Notes: generated by a model from the letters alone, not told the origin. A stretch of DNA of 64,000 bases from Streptomyces niger (GCF_000718305.1 NZ_JOFQ01000002.1:124001-188000), one strand, 5' to 3'. Positions 8,575 to 17,481 are shown, counted from the first letter of the stretch. Program-made: numbers and translations.

Positions 8575-9876
8575 TCAGAGGCGCTTCGTGCCCGCCGGCG
8601 CGCTCCGGTCCTCCGCCGCCATCTCGTGCGCGGCCGGCTCGTGAGTGCCCGGCTCGTCCGAGGACGCGACCAGGCGGGAGGCCGAGCCGGCGGAGCGCTG
8701 CGCCCGGTAGGAGAGGCCGGTGGCGAGGACGGCGGCCGCCGCGAGTGCGGCACCGGTCAGGGCCACGGCCGGGTAGCCCCAGTGGGCGCTGATGACCAGG
8801 CCGCCGAGCCACGGGCCGAGCGTGTTGCCGATGTTGAACGCGGCCGTCGTGGTGGCGCCTGCCAGCGTCGGCGCCGCGTTGGCCACGTTGAACATCCGGG
8901 CGTTCAGGGCCGGCGCCGTGGCGAACGCCGTGACGCCCAGCATCAGCGACAGCGCAATCGCGGCGACGGAGTTGTGCGCGGTCAGCGCGAGCACCGCCAG
9001 TACGACGGTGGAGGCCGCGATGCCGCCGAAGAGGGTGGGGAAGAGGTGCGCGTCGGCGATCCGGCCGCCTATGTACGTACCGATGAGCGCGCCGACGCCG
9101 AAGAGCGCCAGGACCGTGGGCACCCAGCTCTCCGCCAGCCCGGCGGTGTCGGTGAGCAGCGGGGAGAGGTAGGAGAACAGCGCGAAGACCGCGGCGCCGT
9201 TCAGCGCGGTGGCGCTGAGCGCGAGCCAGACCTGCTTGTCCCGGTAGATCGCCAGCTCGCGGCGGAGCTGCGGGCGGTCCTCACCCGTGGGCACCTCCGT
9301 GCGCGGCACGAGGGCGACCACGCCCACGAGACCGATCGCGGAGAGGGCCGCCACGCCCCAGAACGCGGCGCGCCAGCCGGCCGTCTGGCCGAGCAGCGCG
9401 CCGGCCGGCACCCCCGCGATGTTGGCGATGGAGAGACCGCCGACCATCACGGCCATCGCGCGGGCCCGCGCCGTGAACGGCACGAGCGAGACGGCCACCG
9501 CCGCGCCGACCGCCCAGAAACCCGCGCAGGCCAGCGCGCTCACCACACGGGAGATGAAGAGCACCGGGTACGAAGGCGCGAGGGCGCCCGCGACCTGGCC
9601 GAGCCCGAAGACCGCCAGCAGCGCGATCAGCGTGGTCCGACGCGGCAGGCGGAGAGTGGCGGCGGCCAGCGTCGGAGCGCCGACCACCATGCCGATCGCG
9701 AAAGCCGAGACGAGCAGTCCGGCTTGCGGGATGGTGACGTCCATGTCCCGGGCCAGTGGCTGGAGGATTCCGGAGAGCATGAACTCGCTCGTGCCGAGAG
9801 CGAAGACGGACAGGCCGAGGATATAGACGGCAATGGGCATTCGGGCGCGTTCGGCGCGATCGGAAGGGACAGGCAT
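8575..9876 (-). CDS. MFS drug exporter, Cmx/CmlR type
   Basis: A 12-helix major facilitator of about 420-433 residues. The start of the fold, MPIAVYILGLSVFALGTSEF, is the signature of the arabinose-efflux/chloramphenicol-exporter (Cmx/CmlR, YdhP) group, and the motif A region and proton-antiporter motif VSALACAGFWAVGAA follow. It would export small hydrophobic compounds, but the substrate cannot be told. The start is uncertain: ATG 9840 begins exactly at the fold, ATG 9876 adds 12 residues, and none has a good ribosome-binding site. The C-terminal 40 residues are hydrophilic. Confidence 0.88.
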   Translation of the reverse strand: MPVPSDRAERARMPIAVYILGLSVFALGTSEFMLSGILQPLARDMDVTIPQAGLLVSAFAIGMVVGAPTLAAATLRLPRRTTLIALLAVFGLGQVAGALAPSYPVLFISRVVSALACAGFWAVGAAVAVSLVPFTARARAMAVMVGGLSIANIAGVPAGALLGQTAGWRAAFWGVAALSAIGLVGVVALVPRTEVPTGEDRPQLRRELAIYRDKQVWLALSATALNGAAVFALFSYLSPLLTDTAGLAESWVPTVLALFGVGALIGTYIGGRIADAHLFPTLFGGIAASTVVLAVLALTAHNSVAAIALSLMLGVTAFATAPALNARMFNVANAAPTLAGATTTAAFNIGNTLGPWLGGLVISAHWGYPAVALTGAALAAAAVLATGLSYRAQRSAGSASRLVASSDEPGTHEPAAHEMAAEDRSAPAGTKRL

Positions 9877-10010
9877 GACACGCATGAACAGTGTGAACAG
9901 GCCTGTCATTCCCGCTGGGGTCGCGCCGACGTGACCGTCATCGGCCCGAACGGCTGCCGTCATCGGCAGGCGACGCGGCCGTTACCCGCCGCGCCCCGCT
10001 CCGGCGGCCG

Positions 10011-10322
10011 TCAGGCGCCGGCGACCCGGTCCAGCGCGCCGTCCCGTACCGCCGTGACGAAGGCCGACCAGGCCGTCGGCGCCACGACGATCGCCGGGCC
10101 GCACGGGACCTTGCTGTCCCGCACCGGGACCGCGCCGGGCGCGCCGAGGCCCATCTCGACGCAGTCGCCGCCGCTGCCGCCGCTGTAGCTGCTCTTGCGC
10201 CAGCGGACGCCGGAGAGGTCGGGCGCGTGGCCCGACGGGCGGCGGGCCGCGGTGCTGTGCGCACCGTGGCCCGCGCCGGGAACGGCGCGGTGCCGCGCCG
10301 AGTGGAACGTGTCGTTATCCAT
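10011..10322 (-). CDS. DUF397 protein paired with XRE regulator
   Basis: A 103-residue protein whose core VRWRKSSYSGGSGGDCVEMG then VPVRDSKVP is the DUF397 signature; the N-terminal 35 residues are an unrelated extension. The start overlaps the stop of the upstream XRE gene, and AGGA lies five bases before ATG 10322 (ATG 10328 is an alternative). DUF397 proteins are nearly always coupled to DUF5753 XRE regulators in Streptomyces and act in developmental control (WhiJ/BldB-like circuits); the biochemical role is unsettled. Confidence 0.85.
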   Translation of the reverse strand: MDNDTFHSARHRAVPGAGHGAHSTAARRPSGHAPDLSGVRWRKSSYSGGSGGDCVEMGLGAPGAVPVRDSKVPCGPAIVVAPTAWSAFVTAVRDGALDRVAGA

Positions 10323-11151
10323 GTCCATCCTGGAATTCCTTCGCCGCCGACTCGATCTGAACGAGGGACGCTTCGGGTGACAGTGCAGCGGCCCGGACGA
10401 GATCGTAAGCCAGGCCGTACCGTTCCACACGCAAAGGCTCATCCAACATCTGACCTGTTTCAAGGCCTTGTAGGTACGCGACGGGCGGTGCATCTGCGAA
10501 TGTCATCAGCTTCAGCGAACCTTCGAGACCGGCGTGGGCCCCCTCCGAGTAGGGCAGCACCTGCACGATGACGCGATTTCGACGCATGAGTGCCGCGATA
10601 TGGGTCAGCTGGGCGTGCATCGCGCCCGGACCGCCCACCGGACGGCGCAGCACGTTCTCGTCCAGCACCGCCCAGAACAACGGGGTTGTTGGATTGTCGA
10701 GGATGCGGGCGCGGTCCAGCCGCGCCGACAGCAGATCGTCGATGACGCTCTCAGGGGCCACCGGATGCACCGCACGGAACACGGCCCGCGCGTACTCCTC
10801 CGTTTGCAGCAGCCCCGGGACGAGCAGAGGTGCGTACTCCCTGATCGACACGGCTAACGATTCGAACTCCGCGGCGTCCGCGAAGTGTTCCGGATAGCGC
10901 GAGCGCTGAGCGGCTTCGGCGTTCCGCGCGAAGAACCCGTCGGTGTCGAGGATCTCGTCGATCCGCTGTGCGTACTCCGTCTGCATACGTCGTGCGCCTG
11001 ATTCGAGCTGGCCGATGAACGACCCGCTCACGAACATGGGTGCTCCGAGCTCGGCCTGCGTAAGCCCTGCCCTCTCCCGCTTGAATCGCAGCTCAGCGCC
11101 GTAGAGCGCCCTCGGTGAAAGCGACGCGTCCAGTTGCTTCGGCTTCGGCAT
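10315..11151 (-). CDS. XRE regulator with DUF5753 domain
   Basis: A 278-residue protein: HTH at about residues 15-75 (ELRFKRERAGLTQAELGAPM) and a DUF5753 domain at about 95-270 (LLVPGLLQTEEYARAVFRA and the block VIVQVLPYSEGAHAG). This is the WhiJ/Scr1-like architecture abundant in Streptomyces. AGGGAG precedes the ATG at 11151; a longer frame to 11235 is less likely. A TTGACA box sits about 50 bases upstream of the start. It is translationally coupled to the DUF397 gene, which overlaps its stop. Confidence 0.9.
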   Translation of the reverse strand: MPKPKQLDASLSPRALYGAELRFKRERAGLTQAELGAPMFVSGSFIGQLESGARRMQTEYAQRIDEILDTDGFFARNAEAAQRSRYPEHFADAAEFESLAVSIREYAPLLVPGLLQTEEYARAVFRAVHPVAPESVIDDLLSARLDRARILDNPTTPLFWAVLDENVLRRPVGGPGAMHAQLTHIAALMRRNRVIVQVLPYSEGAHAGLEGSLKLMTFADAPPVAYLQGLETGQMLDEPLRVERYGLAYDLVRAAALSPEASLVQIESAAKEFQDGHG

Positions 11152-11309
11152 GGCCCACTCCCTGTCGTGCACCTGGTGTTGTTGGATGTCACCCTCTGTC
11201 AAGCTTAACCCCGGACCGTCACCATATAGACACAACCAGTGAGGCGCGACGGAGCGCGATAAGGCGCAGTGAGGCGCGGTGAGGCGCAGTGAGGTCAGCG
11301 ACCGGAGAG

Positions 11310-11540
11310 ATGAGGTACCCGGTGACGCTCCCGGCGAAGGGGTCGTACGTGGTTGACACCCGGTTCGGCAGGATCGGCGAGGTGATGGGGCACGAGGGGC
11401 CCTACGTGCAGCTGCGCCCGCCGGGGGGCGGCCGCGAATGGGACTGCCCGCCGTCCGACGCCCGGGAGGCCACTCCGCGCGAACGGCTCGCCGCCCGCAC
11501 GGCGTTGGCGAACGCGCGCAGCCGGGGGGAGCGTCGCTGA
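11310..11540 (+). CDS. Small conserved protein divergent from XRE/DUF397 pair
   Basis: A 76-residue basic protein with the block DTRFGRIGEVMGHEGPYVQL and PPGGGREWDCPP. Proteins of this pattern commonly sit next to XRE/DUF397 pairs in Streptomyces; function unknown. ATG 11310 follows CCGGAGAG; a GTG at 11289 is an alternative. Just upstream, 11239-11295 carries a short degenerate repeat of GTGAGGCGC. Confidence 0.65.
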   Translation: MRYPVTLPAKGSYVVDTRFGRIGEVMGHEGPYVQLRPPGGGREWDCPPSDAREATPRERLAARTALANARSRGERR

Positions 11541-11620
11541 GCGGAGTGAGCGAGGAGCGGTGAACCTGCGTGCGGCGCGCCCCGGACCCCGGCGCGACCG
11601 CCCCACCCCGACCGTCGGCC

Positions 11621-12325
11621 TCACGAGGTCAGCAGGTCGAGCTCCGTCCTGAGATTCCGCCGGGCCAGCCGTTCCCACTTGTCGTACCCCGCCGGCGTGC
11701 GGAACAGCCGCGGCAGGGCCAGGAGTTGCCGCAGCACGTCGGCCCGGCCCGCACGGAAGGCGTCGTCCGGCACGAACCCGTACTCCTCCCGGACCGCGGC
11801 CGCGTACGCGGCGTACTGCTCCGGAGCGCCCGCCAGCACCGCCAGGTCCGCGTCGCACAGCACCTCGCCGTTGCGGTCGCCCTCGGCCGGATCGTGCGTG
11901 ACCGTCAGCCGCACCAGCCGCGCCACCTCCGCCGTGCGCTCCGCGTCGATCCCCAGCTCGGGCAGCGCCCGTTCGGCGAGCGCCGCGCTGCGTTCCTCGT
12001 TCTCGGAGCGGTCGGGCCGGTAGACGGCGTCGTGGAACCACGCGGCGAGCCGTACGACGTCCGGCTCGGCGGCGTGCGCGGCGAGCTCGTCGATCCGGTC
12101 CAGCACGGCGGCCAGGTGAGCGGTCGTGTGGTATCGGCGCTGCGGCTCGGCCCAGCGCGCGAGCAGGTTGTCGGCGTACGGGGCGGGATCCGGCAGCGCG
12201 GCAGGGGCGGCGCCGGAGGTGCCGGCACCGGCGTCCCGGAGCGCCGATACGGCGTCGTGCCAGCGACCGCGCAGGTCGTCGCCCTGGTCCGGGCGGTCCG
12301 TCGGGTCCGTCGGAGTGGAAGCCAT
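11621..12325 (-). CDS. HD-domain phosphohydrolase-like protein
   Basis: A 234-residue protein. It has RRYHTTAHL near residue 65, then AAWFHDAVY (the HD pair) near residue 95 and a later TVTHDP, the layout of HD-superfamily metal-dependent phosphohydrolases related to predicted nucleotide hydrolases. Substrate unknown. The ATG at 12325 is chosen because upstream sequence in the same frame (to 13144) is only the antisense of cutC. It is transcribed away from cutC. Confidence 0.85.
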   Translation of the reverse strand: MASTPTDPTDRPDQGDDLRGRWHDAVSALRDAGAGTSGAAPAALPDPAPYADNLLARWAEPQRRYHTTAHLAAVLDRIDELAAHAAEPDVVRLAAWFHDAVYRPDRSENEERSAALAERALPELGIDAERTAEVARLVRLTVTHDPAEGDRNGEVLCDADLAVLAGAPEQYAAYAAAVREEYGFVPDDAFRAGRADVLRQLLALPRLFRTPAGYDKWERLARRNLRTELDLLTS

Positions 12326-12496
12326 ACGCCCATTGTGCGCATCCGGACCGATCGCCCCACCACCGTGCTCCGCGTCGATCGCCGCTGTGTCCCGCCCGAC
12401 CTCGTCGAGTGCCCGGCCGCCCCATCCGGATCGCTTTCGCGCCGTATCGGTGTCGCTCCGTAGCGATGGCTTGCCGAGTGTGGCACTCTTGAGCAC

Positions 12497-13207
12497 GTGT
12501 CTCACATGTCTAGACCAATCCTTGAGGTGATCGCGCTCGATGCCGCGGATGCCGCCGCGGCCGAGGCCGGAGGGGCGGACCGCCTCGAACTGGTCACGGA
12601 CATGGCGTCCGACGGACTGACCCCGCCGCGCGAGACCGTCGCCGCCGTACGGGCCGCCGTCGACATCCCGCTGCGCGTCATGCTGCGCGCCGCGGACGGC
12701 TTCGCGGCGGGCGACGCCCGGACGCTCGACGCGCTGTGCGCGGACGCCGCGGCCCTCCGGGCGGAGGGCGCCGAGGAGTTCGTGCTCGGCTTCCTGGCCG
12801 AGGACGGCGGCCCCGACCTCGCAGCGCTGGACGCGCTGGCCGAGGCGATCGACGGCTGCCGCTGGACCTTTCACCGGGCCATCGACCGCGCCGCCGACCG
12901 CGACGGCCTGCGCAAGCGCCTCGACGGCCGGCCCGGTCTGGACACCTACCTCACCGCCGGCTCCGCAGCCGGCGTCGACGACGGACTGCCGGTCCTGCTG
13001 GCCGAAGCCGCCCGCGCCGCGACCGGCGAACCGGGGTACGACCCGCAGATCATGGCGGGCGGCGGCCTCGCGCTCGGCCACGTGCCCCACCTCCGGGCCG
13101 CCGGCGTCACCGCCTTCCACATCGGCGGCGCGGCGCGCCCGCACGGCTGGACGGCGCCGGTCTCCCCGGCCGCCGTCGAGACCTGGCGCACGGCACTCGA
13201 CGGCTGA
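12497..13207 (+). CDS. cutC: Copper homeostasis protein CutC
   Basis: A 236-residue TIM-barrel protein of the CutC family: LEVIALDAADAAAAEAGGAD at the N-terminus, then RLELVTDMASDGLTPP, TFHRAIDRAAD and MAGGGLALGHV. CutC was linked to copper tolerance in E. coli, but the bacterial role is disputed; a cytoplasmic copper-binding or sugar-processing function is possible. The start is GTG 12497 or ATG 12506. A DasR-like sequence overlaps the first codons (see 12504-12519). Confidence 0.93.
   Translation: MSHMSRPILEVIALDAADAAAAEAGGADRLELVTDMASDGLTPPRETVAAVRAAVDIPLRVMLRAADGFAAGDARTLDALCADAAALRAEGAEEFVLGFLAEDGGPDLAALDALAEAIDGCRWTFHRAIDRAADRDGLRKRLDGRPGLDTYLTAGSAAGVDDGLPVLLAEAARAATGEPGYDPQIMAGGGLALGHVPHLRAAGVTAFHIGGAARPHGWTAPVSPAAVETWRTALDG
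12504..12519. promoter_or_regulatory. DasR-responsive-element-like site
   Basis: ACATGTCTAGACCAAT agrees with the DasR consensus ACTGGTCTAGACCAGT at 13 of 16 positions and overlaps the cutC start. DasR is the GlcNAc-6-P-sensing GntR regulator of Streptomyces. The site is inside coding sequence and could be chance, although CTAG is rare in such genomes. Confidence 0.35.
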
Positions 13208-13256
13208 GCGGCCCGCGGCCGGCGAACGCGCTGCGCAGCGCGCCGGGCGCGGCGCG

Positions 13257-15344
13257 TCAGCCCGCCAGCTCCGCCGGCAGCGGCGCCGCGTGCACGATGG
13301 TCAGCCCCGACACGGCACGCGTGAGACAGACGTACAGGCGGCGCAGCCCGGTCCGATGGTCGGGCTCGGCGTCCACCAACGCCGCCGGCTCGTCCAACAC
13401 CACGTAGTCGTACTCCAGACCCTTGGCCAAGGTGGCGGGCACCAGCGTGAGCCGGGCATCCGGCGAGGTCTCCTCGCCCGGCTCCAGCGTGGCCAGCCCG
13501 GCCGCGGCGAGCGCCTCGCGGAGCACGGGCAGCCGCGGCTCGGCGGCGATCAGACCGATGGAGCCCTCCTTCGAAAGCGCGTCCCGGCAGGCGTCGACCA
13601 CCGCCGCGTCCAGCGCGTCCGGCGCCGCCGGGCGGATCGCGAAGTCACCCGGCGACTCACGGATGGAGGTCGCCTCGGAGAGGTCCGGCGCGATCGCCGG
13701 GAGCAGCCGCGAGGCGTACGCGATCACCTCGCGCGGCACGCGGAAGCCCTGGGTCAGCTCCTCGACCGCGGCCTCCGGCTTGCCCAGATGGGCCAGCGCC
13801 TCCTCCCACGTGTCCGTGGACCACGGCGTCGTCCCCTGGGCGATGTCCCCGAGCACGGTCGCGGAGCCCGTCGAACAGCGCCGGCCCACGGCCCGGTACT
13901 GCATGGGGGAGAGGTCCTGCGCCTCGTCCAGCACCACATGCCCCAGCGAAGGGGTGCGCTCCACCAGGTCGTGCGCCTCGTCGATCAGGACGGCGTCGGC
14001 GGCGGACCACTTGGCGCTGCGTACGCTGCGGGCCGGCCGGGTCCACAGGATCGTCTTCTGCTCCTCATCGGTGAGGATCCCGGCGGCGTGCTCGGCCAGG
14101 AAGTCCGCGTCGCCGAGCAGCCGCAGCACCAGCTTGGCCGGATCGACCGGCGGCCAGACCGCCTTGACCGTCGCCTTCACCGCGGCGTTCCGGGCGACCG
14201 CGTCCTGCACCCGGTCGTCGGGCGCCTCGCCGGCCCGCTCCATCTGGACCAGCACGGCGTGCGCGATGCGGTGCGGCAGCGCCTCCCGGCCCGCGCCGTA
14301 CCGGATGCCGCGGTCCAACAACTGCGTGACGATCTCCTCCAGTTCGTACGCCGGGACGCGCCAGCGACGCGACCCGCGGACCACCACGCACGCCTCGGTC
14401 GGCATCGTGACGTGCGAGCGCACGGCGCGGCGCAGCACCTCCGCCATCCGCGCATCGCCCTTGATCGTGGCGGCCGCGGCGTCGTCCGCGCCGCGCACCT
14501 CCACGTGCGCCACGAGATCGTCGACAGTGGCCTGCTTGACCTCCAGCTCGCCCAGCGCGGGCAGCACCTGCTCGATGTAGTGCAGGAAGGACTTGTTGGG
14601 CCCGATGACGAGGGTGCCGGCCCGTGCCAGCCGCTCGCGGTGCGCGTACAGCAGATACGCGACCCGGTGCAGGCCGACTGCGGTCTTGCCCGTGCCGGGC
14701 GCGCCCTGGACGCAGACGGTGCCGCCGATCCCGGCGCGGACGATCTCGTCCTGCTCGGGCTGGATGGTGGCCACGATGTCGCGCATCGGGCCCACGCGCG
14801 GCCGCTCGATCTCGCTCTGGAGCAGCTTGCTGGTCCGCTCCGCCTCGGCCGGGTCGGTGAGGTGCTCGTCCTCGTACGCGGTCAGCTCGCCGCCGGTGTA
14901 CCCGAAGCGGCGGCGCAGCCGCAGGTCCATCGGCTCCTTCTTGGAGGCCCGGTAGAACGGCTGGGAGACCGGCGCGCGCCAGTCGATGACCATGGGGTCG
15001 CCGTCGGCGTCGTGGACATGCCGCCGCCCGATGTAGAAATCAGCCCCCTCCGCGCCCTCGGCCGAATCCATGCCCGGGGCGTGCAGGTAGTCCAGGCGGC
15101 CGAAGAAGAGCGGGGTGTGGGAGAGGTCGGCGAGCGCCTTGATACGGGCGTCGATCTCGCCCTGCAGGACCTCGGCGTTGACCCAGTTCGCCGTGACGTC
15201 CTTGATGTTCAGCGCTTCGGCGTCCTCGCGCATGGCACGGAGGGCGGCACGGGAAGCGGCGAGATGAGCTCGCTCATGTGCGAGGGGGTCGAGGGGGTCG
15301 TCCGGGTGGTGCTCTTCCTTCTGGTCAGGGGCGTGCGAGGGCAC
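13257..15344 (-). CDS. HelD/HelR-like RNA polymerase helicase
   Basis: A 695-residue UvrD-like ATPase. The N-terminal 180 residues are the coiled-coil arm region of HelD proteins; Walker A is GAPGTGKT at 213-220, and DEAHDL / DEAQDLSP lie in the central part; the C-terminal motif LVPATLAKGLEYDYVVLDEP closes the helicase core. HelD proteins enter RNA polymerase and release stalled complexes; the HelR subgroup in Streptomyces protects against rifamycins. Whether this is HelD or HelR cannot be settled here; I see no 19-base rifamycin-associated element upstream. GTG 15344 is well supported by CGGAGG seven bases before. A terminator-like hairpin lies 140 bases upstream in the same direction. Confidence 0.9.
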   Translation of the reverse strand: MPSHAPDQKEEHHPDDPLDPLAHERAHLAASRAALRAMREDAEALNIKDVTANWVNAEVLQGEIDARIKALADLSHTPLFFGRLDYLHAPGMDSAEGAEGADFYIGRRHVHDADGDPMVIDWRAPVSQPFYRASKKEPMDLRLRRRFGYTGGELTAYEDEHLTDPAEAERTSKLLQSEIERPRVGPMRDIVATIQPEQDEIVRAGIGGTVCVQGAPGTGKTAVGLHRVAYLLYAHRERLARAGTLVIGPNKSFLHYIEQVLPALGELEVKQATVDDLVAHVEVRGADDAAAATIKGDARMAEVLRRAVRSHVTMPTEACVVVRGSRRWRVPAYELEEIVTQLLDRGIRYGAGREALPHRIAHAVLVQMERAGEAPDDRVQDAVARNAAVKATVKAVWPPVDPAKLVLRLLGDADFLAEHAAGILTDEEQKTILWTRPARSVRSAKWSAADAVLIDEAHDLVERTPSLGHVVLDEAQDLSPMQYRAVGRRCSTGSATVLGDIAQGTTPWSTDTWEEALAHLGKPEAAVEELTQGFRVPREVIAYASRLLPAIAPDLSEATSIRESPGDFAIRPAAPDALDAAVVDACRDALSKEGSIGLIAAEPRLPVLREALAAAGLATLEPGEETSPDARLTLVPATLAKGLEYDYVVLDEPAALVDAEPDHRTGLRRLYVCLTRAVSGLTIVHAAPLPAELAG

Positions 15345-15480
15345 GGCGTCGCCTCCGGGCGGAATGCGTGGGTGGATGAGGGCCGGCCGGTTTCCGTCCG
15401 GGCGGCGGCGCTCCGCGACGGGGTCGGCGGGAAGCGGGCAGACGCGCGATTGTAGTCAGCACCCAATGCGCGCGCGACCG

Positions 15481-15552
15481 AATAAAAAAGGGGCCCGCGA
15501 CCCCTAGGGGTGGGCCGTCGCGCGGTGCGTCCGGGGCTGTACGCCGCGCGAC
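15481..15552 (-). promoter_or_regulatory. Tandem hairpins with T-tract upstream of helD, candidate attenuator
   Basis: Read on the minus strand, a 9-base-pair hairpin (15517-15525 with 15544-15552) is followed at once by a bulged 10-base-pair stem (15492-15496 and 15500-15504 with 15507-15516) and then CCTTTTTTATT. This is a textbook rho-independent terminator, with a T-run unusual for this GC content. No minus-strand gene lies upstream for it to terminate, so it may attenuate the helD leader. Alternatively the helD promoter lies downstream of it (TACAAT at 15449-15454). Confidence 0.55.
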
Positions 15553-15609
15553 ACGCGGATCGGTCCTTGGTCGGATGTGCGGCGTCCGGGTGAATCCCAT
15601 CATGGAGAC

Positions 15610-15846
15610 ATGACCAGTCACCTGAACACGCCACCCGACCCCAAGGCGGCCGGCCGTGCCAGACACGGCGCCCGCGCCGTCGCCGAAGACGCCCGGCACC
15701 GGCACCCCGTGGGCAGCGCCCTGCGGGCCGTGAAGGTTTTCGCAGGTACCGCCCTCAGCGTCGTCGTCCTGGGCGAGTACGCCGACGACCGGGCACCCGG
15801 TGCCGACCGGACCTCGGACCCCGGCACCGTACGGCCCAGGGAATGA
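15610..15846 (+). CDS. Small hypothetical protein, one possible membrane helix
   Basis: A 78-residue protein with a basic N-terminal half and one hydrophobic stretch (VKVFAGTALSVVVLGEY) near residues 40-56, followed by an acidic tail. Not recognised. ATG 15610 has GGAG very close upstream; an earlier in-frame ATG exists at 15577. Codon use is compatible with coding. It lies between the divergent helD and the GT87 gene. Confidence 0.5.
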   Translation: MTSHLNTPPDPKAAGRARHGARAVAEDARHRHPVGSALRAVKVFAGTALSVVVLGEYADDRAPGADRTSDPGTVRPRE

Positions 15847-15949
15847 CATCCGGACGTCCGGAAACCGTCACGAAAGTTCGTGTGTGATCGATTAACGTCG
15901 CTGTAAACAGGGTGCAATCAGCATATGGCGACAAGGAGGGGTCACCCGC

Positions 15950-17302
15950 GTGTCTGCCGCCGACGGGAAGCCGATCCAGCGGACAACGCCCCTCGTGGGC
16001 AGACCACGCACCACCCGGGAAACGCCGGACCCGCCGGCGGGCCGTACGGTCCCCACCCGGGCCCCTCGACCGCCCCGCACCCTCCCGCGCCACACGCTCC
16101 CCGCGGCGGCGCTGCTCGCGGCCTCCCTGGCCGCGCTCGGCATCGTGCACCTCATAGTGCCCATGCCGACCTCCGACATCCTCGTCTACCGGGCGATGGG
16201 CGACTCCGTCCTCACCGGCGGCGACCTCTACGGCTTCCGGGTCACCGAGTGGCACCTCCCTGCCACCTACCCGCCGTTCGCCGCCCTGCTGTTCGTCCCG
16301 CTGGCGTGGTTCTCGCCCGGCGTCCTGCAGGCCGCCTCGGTACTCGTCAACGTCGCGCTCCTCGCCCTGCTGATCCACCTCTCGGCGCGCCTCGCCGGAC
16401 TGCGCGCCACCCACCGCGTCCCCTCGCTGCTCGCCGCCACCGCGCTCGCCGTCTGGCTGGAGCCGGTGTACCAGACGCTGGTCTTCGGACAGATCAACCT
16501 CGCGCTCACCTGCCTCGTACTGTGGGACCTCACCCGGCCCGCCGGCGCCCGCGGCAAGGGCCTGGCCATCGGCATCGCGGCCGGCATCAAGCTCACCCCC
16601 GCGCTCTTCGCGGTGTACCTGCTGCTCACCGGGCGGGTACGCGCGGCACTGGTCTCGCTCGCCGGCTTCCTCGGCACCGTCCTGCTCGGCGTCGTCGCAC
16701 TGCCCGGCGCCAGCGTGGAGTTCTGGACCGAGCGGCTCTACGAGACCGGCCGGGTCGGCGAGGCCTGGATCGTCGACAACCAGTCGCTGCAGGGCCTGGT
16801 CGCACGCCTGCTGCACACCCCGCACCCCGGCACCGTCTGGGCAGCCGGCGCCGTGCTCACGGCCGTGGTGGGGATGGCGGCGGCCCGCCGGACGGGCCTG
16901 GTCGCGGGCCGGGAGGCGTGGGGCGTGCTGTGCACGGCGCTCACGGCGCTGCTCGTCTCGCCGATCAGCTGGTCCCACCACTGGGTGTGGTGCGTCCCGC
17001 TGCTGGCGGTGCTGGCCACGCACGTACGGGGGGACGCGTGGCGGCGCGCGGCCTGGTGGGCGCTGACCGTCCTGTTCACCGCCCGCACGATGTGGCTGAC
17101 GCCGCACAAGGGCGACCTGGACCTGGCGCTCCCGTGGTGGCAGCAGCCGCTGGCCGCGCCGTACCCCCTGATCGGCATGGCCGTGCTGCTCGCGGCGGTG
17201 CTCTGGCGCGGCGGCGCGCTGACCGGGGTGGCGGCGGGGGCACTGGTCCGCCCGGCCACGCCCGGCCACGAAACCGTCCCGGCACCTCGGACACCGCGTT
17301 AG
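15950..17302 (+). CDS. GT87 (DUF2029) membrane mannosyltransferase
   Basis: A 450-residue integral membrane glycosyltransferase of family 87 (PimE-like, GT-C fold). After a 45-residue basic tail it has about ten helices, with the signature region DILVYRAMGDSVLTGGDLYG (acidic residue of the first extracellular loop), WHLPATYPPFAALLF, VFGQINLAL and SPISWSHHWVW. These enzymes add alpha-mannose from polyprenyl-phosphomannose outside the membrane. The acceptor here is unknown. GTG 15950 follows a strong AAGGAGGGG site. A run of guanines overlaps its stop codon. Confidence 0.88.
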   Translation: MSAADGKPIQRTTPLVGRPRTTRETPDPPAGRTVPTRAPRPPRTLPRHTLPAAALLAASLAALGIVHLIVPMPTSDILVYRAMGDSVLTGGDLYGFRVTEWHLPATYPPFAALLFVPLAWFSPGVLQAASVLVNVALLALLIHLSARLAGLRATHRVPSLLAATALAVWLEPVYQTLVFGQINLALTCLVLWDLTRPAGARGKGLAIGIAAGIKLTPALFAVYLLLTGRVRAALVSLAGFLGTVLLGVVALPGASVEFWTERLYETGRVGEAWIVDNQSLQGLVARLLHTPHPGTVWAAGAVLTAVVGMAAARRTGLVAGREAWGVLCTALTALLVSPISWSHHWVWCVPLLAVLATHVRGDAWRRAAWWALTVLFTARTMWLTPHKGDLDLALPWWQQPLAAPYPLIGMAVLLAAVLWRGGALTGVAAGALVRPATPGHETVPAPRTPR

Positions 17303-17324
17303 GGGGCGGGGGCGGGGGGCGGGG
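17302..17324 (+). other. Guanine-quadruplex-forming run
   Basis: Four runs of 5, 5, 6 and 4 guanines, each separated by a single C, starting with the last base of the GT87 stop codon. Runs of three or more G with one-base loops are the most stable class of predicted G-quadruplex. Confidence 0.7.
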
Positions 17325-17367
17325 CGTGAGGAGTGGGGCGCGGGCTCGGCGTACCGTTTCGCCCCTC

Positions 17368-17390
17368 ATCTCCCCTCATGGGGGAGATTT
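17368..17390 (+). terminator. Terminator hairpin after the GT87 gene
   Basis: Perfect 8-base-pair stem ATCTCCCC / GGGGAGAT with a 5-base loop, followed by TT, in the gap between the convergent GT87 and XPB genes. Confidence 0.6.
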
Positions 17391-17481
17391 GGGGCCCCTT
17401 CTCAACACAGTACTGAGGGGTACTGACAACGAAGCCCCGGCAGCGGCCCCCGGCACCTCGGGCGTGCCGGCCCGCTCGGCT

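Noticed and set aside
15345..15610. Rifamycin-associated element upstream of helD
   Set aside because: I looked for the inverted repeat GGGGCTTGCGGCAAGGCCC and found no match by eye in this interval.
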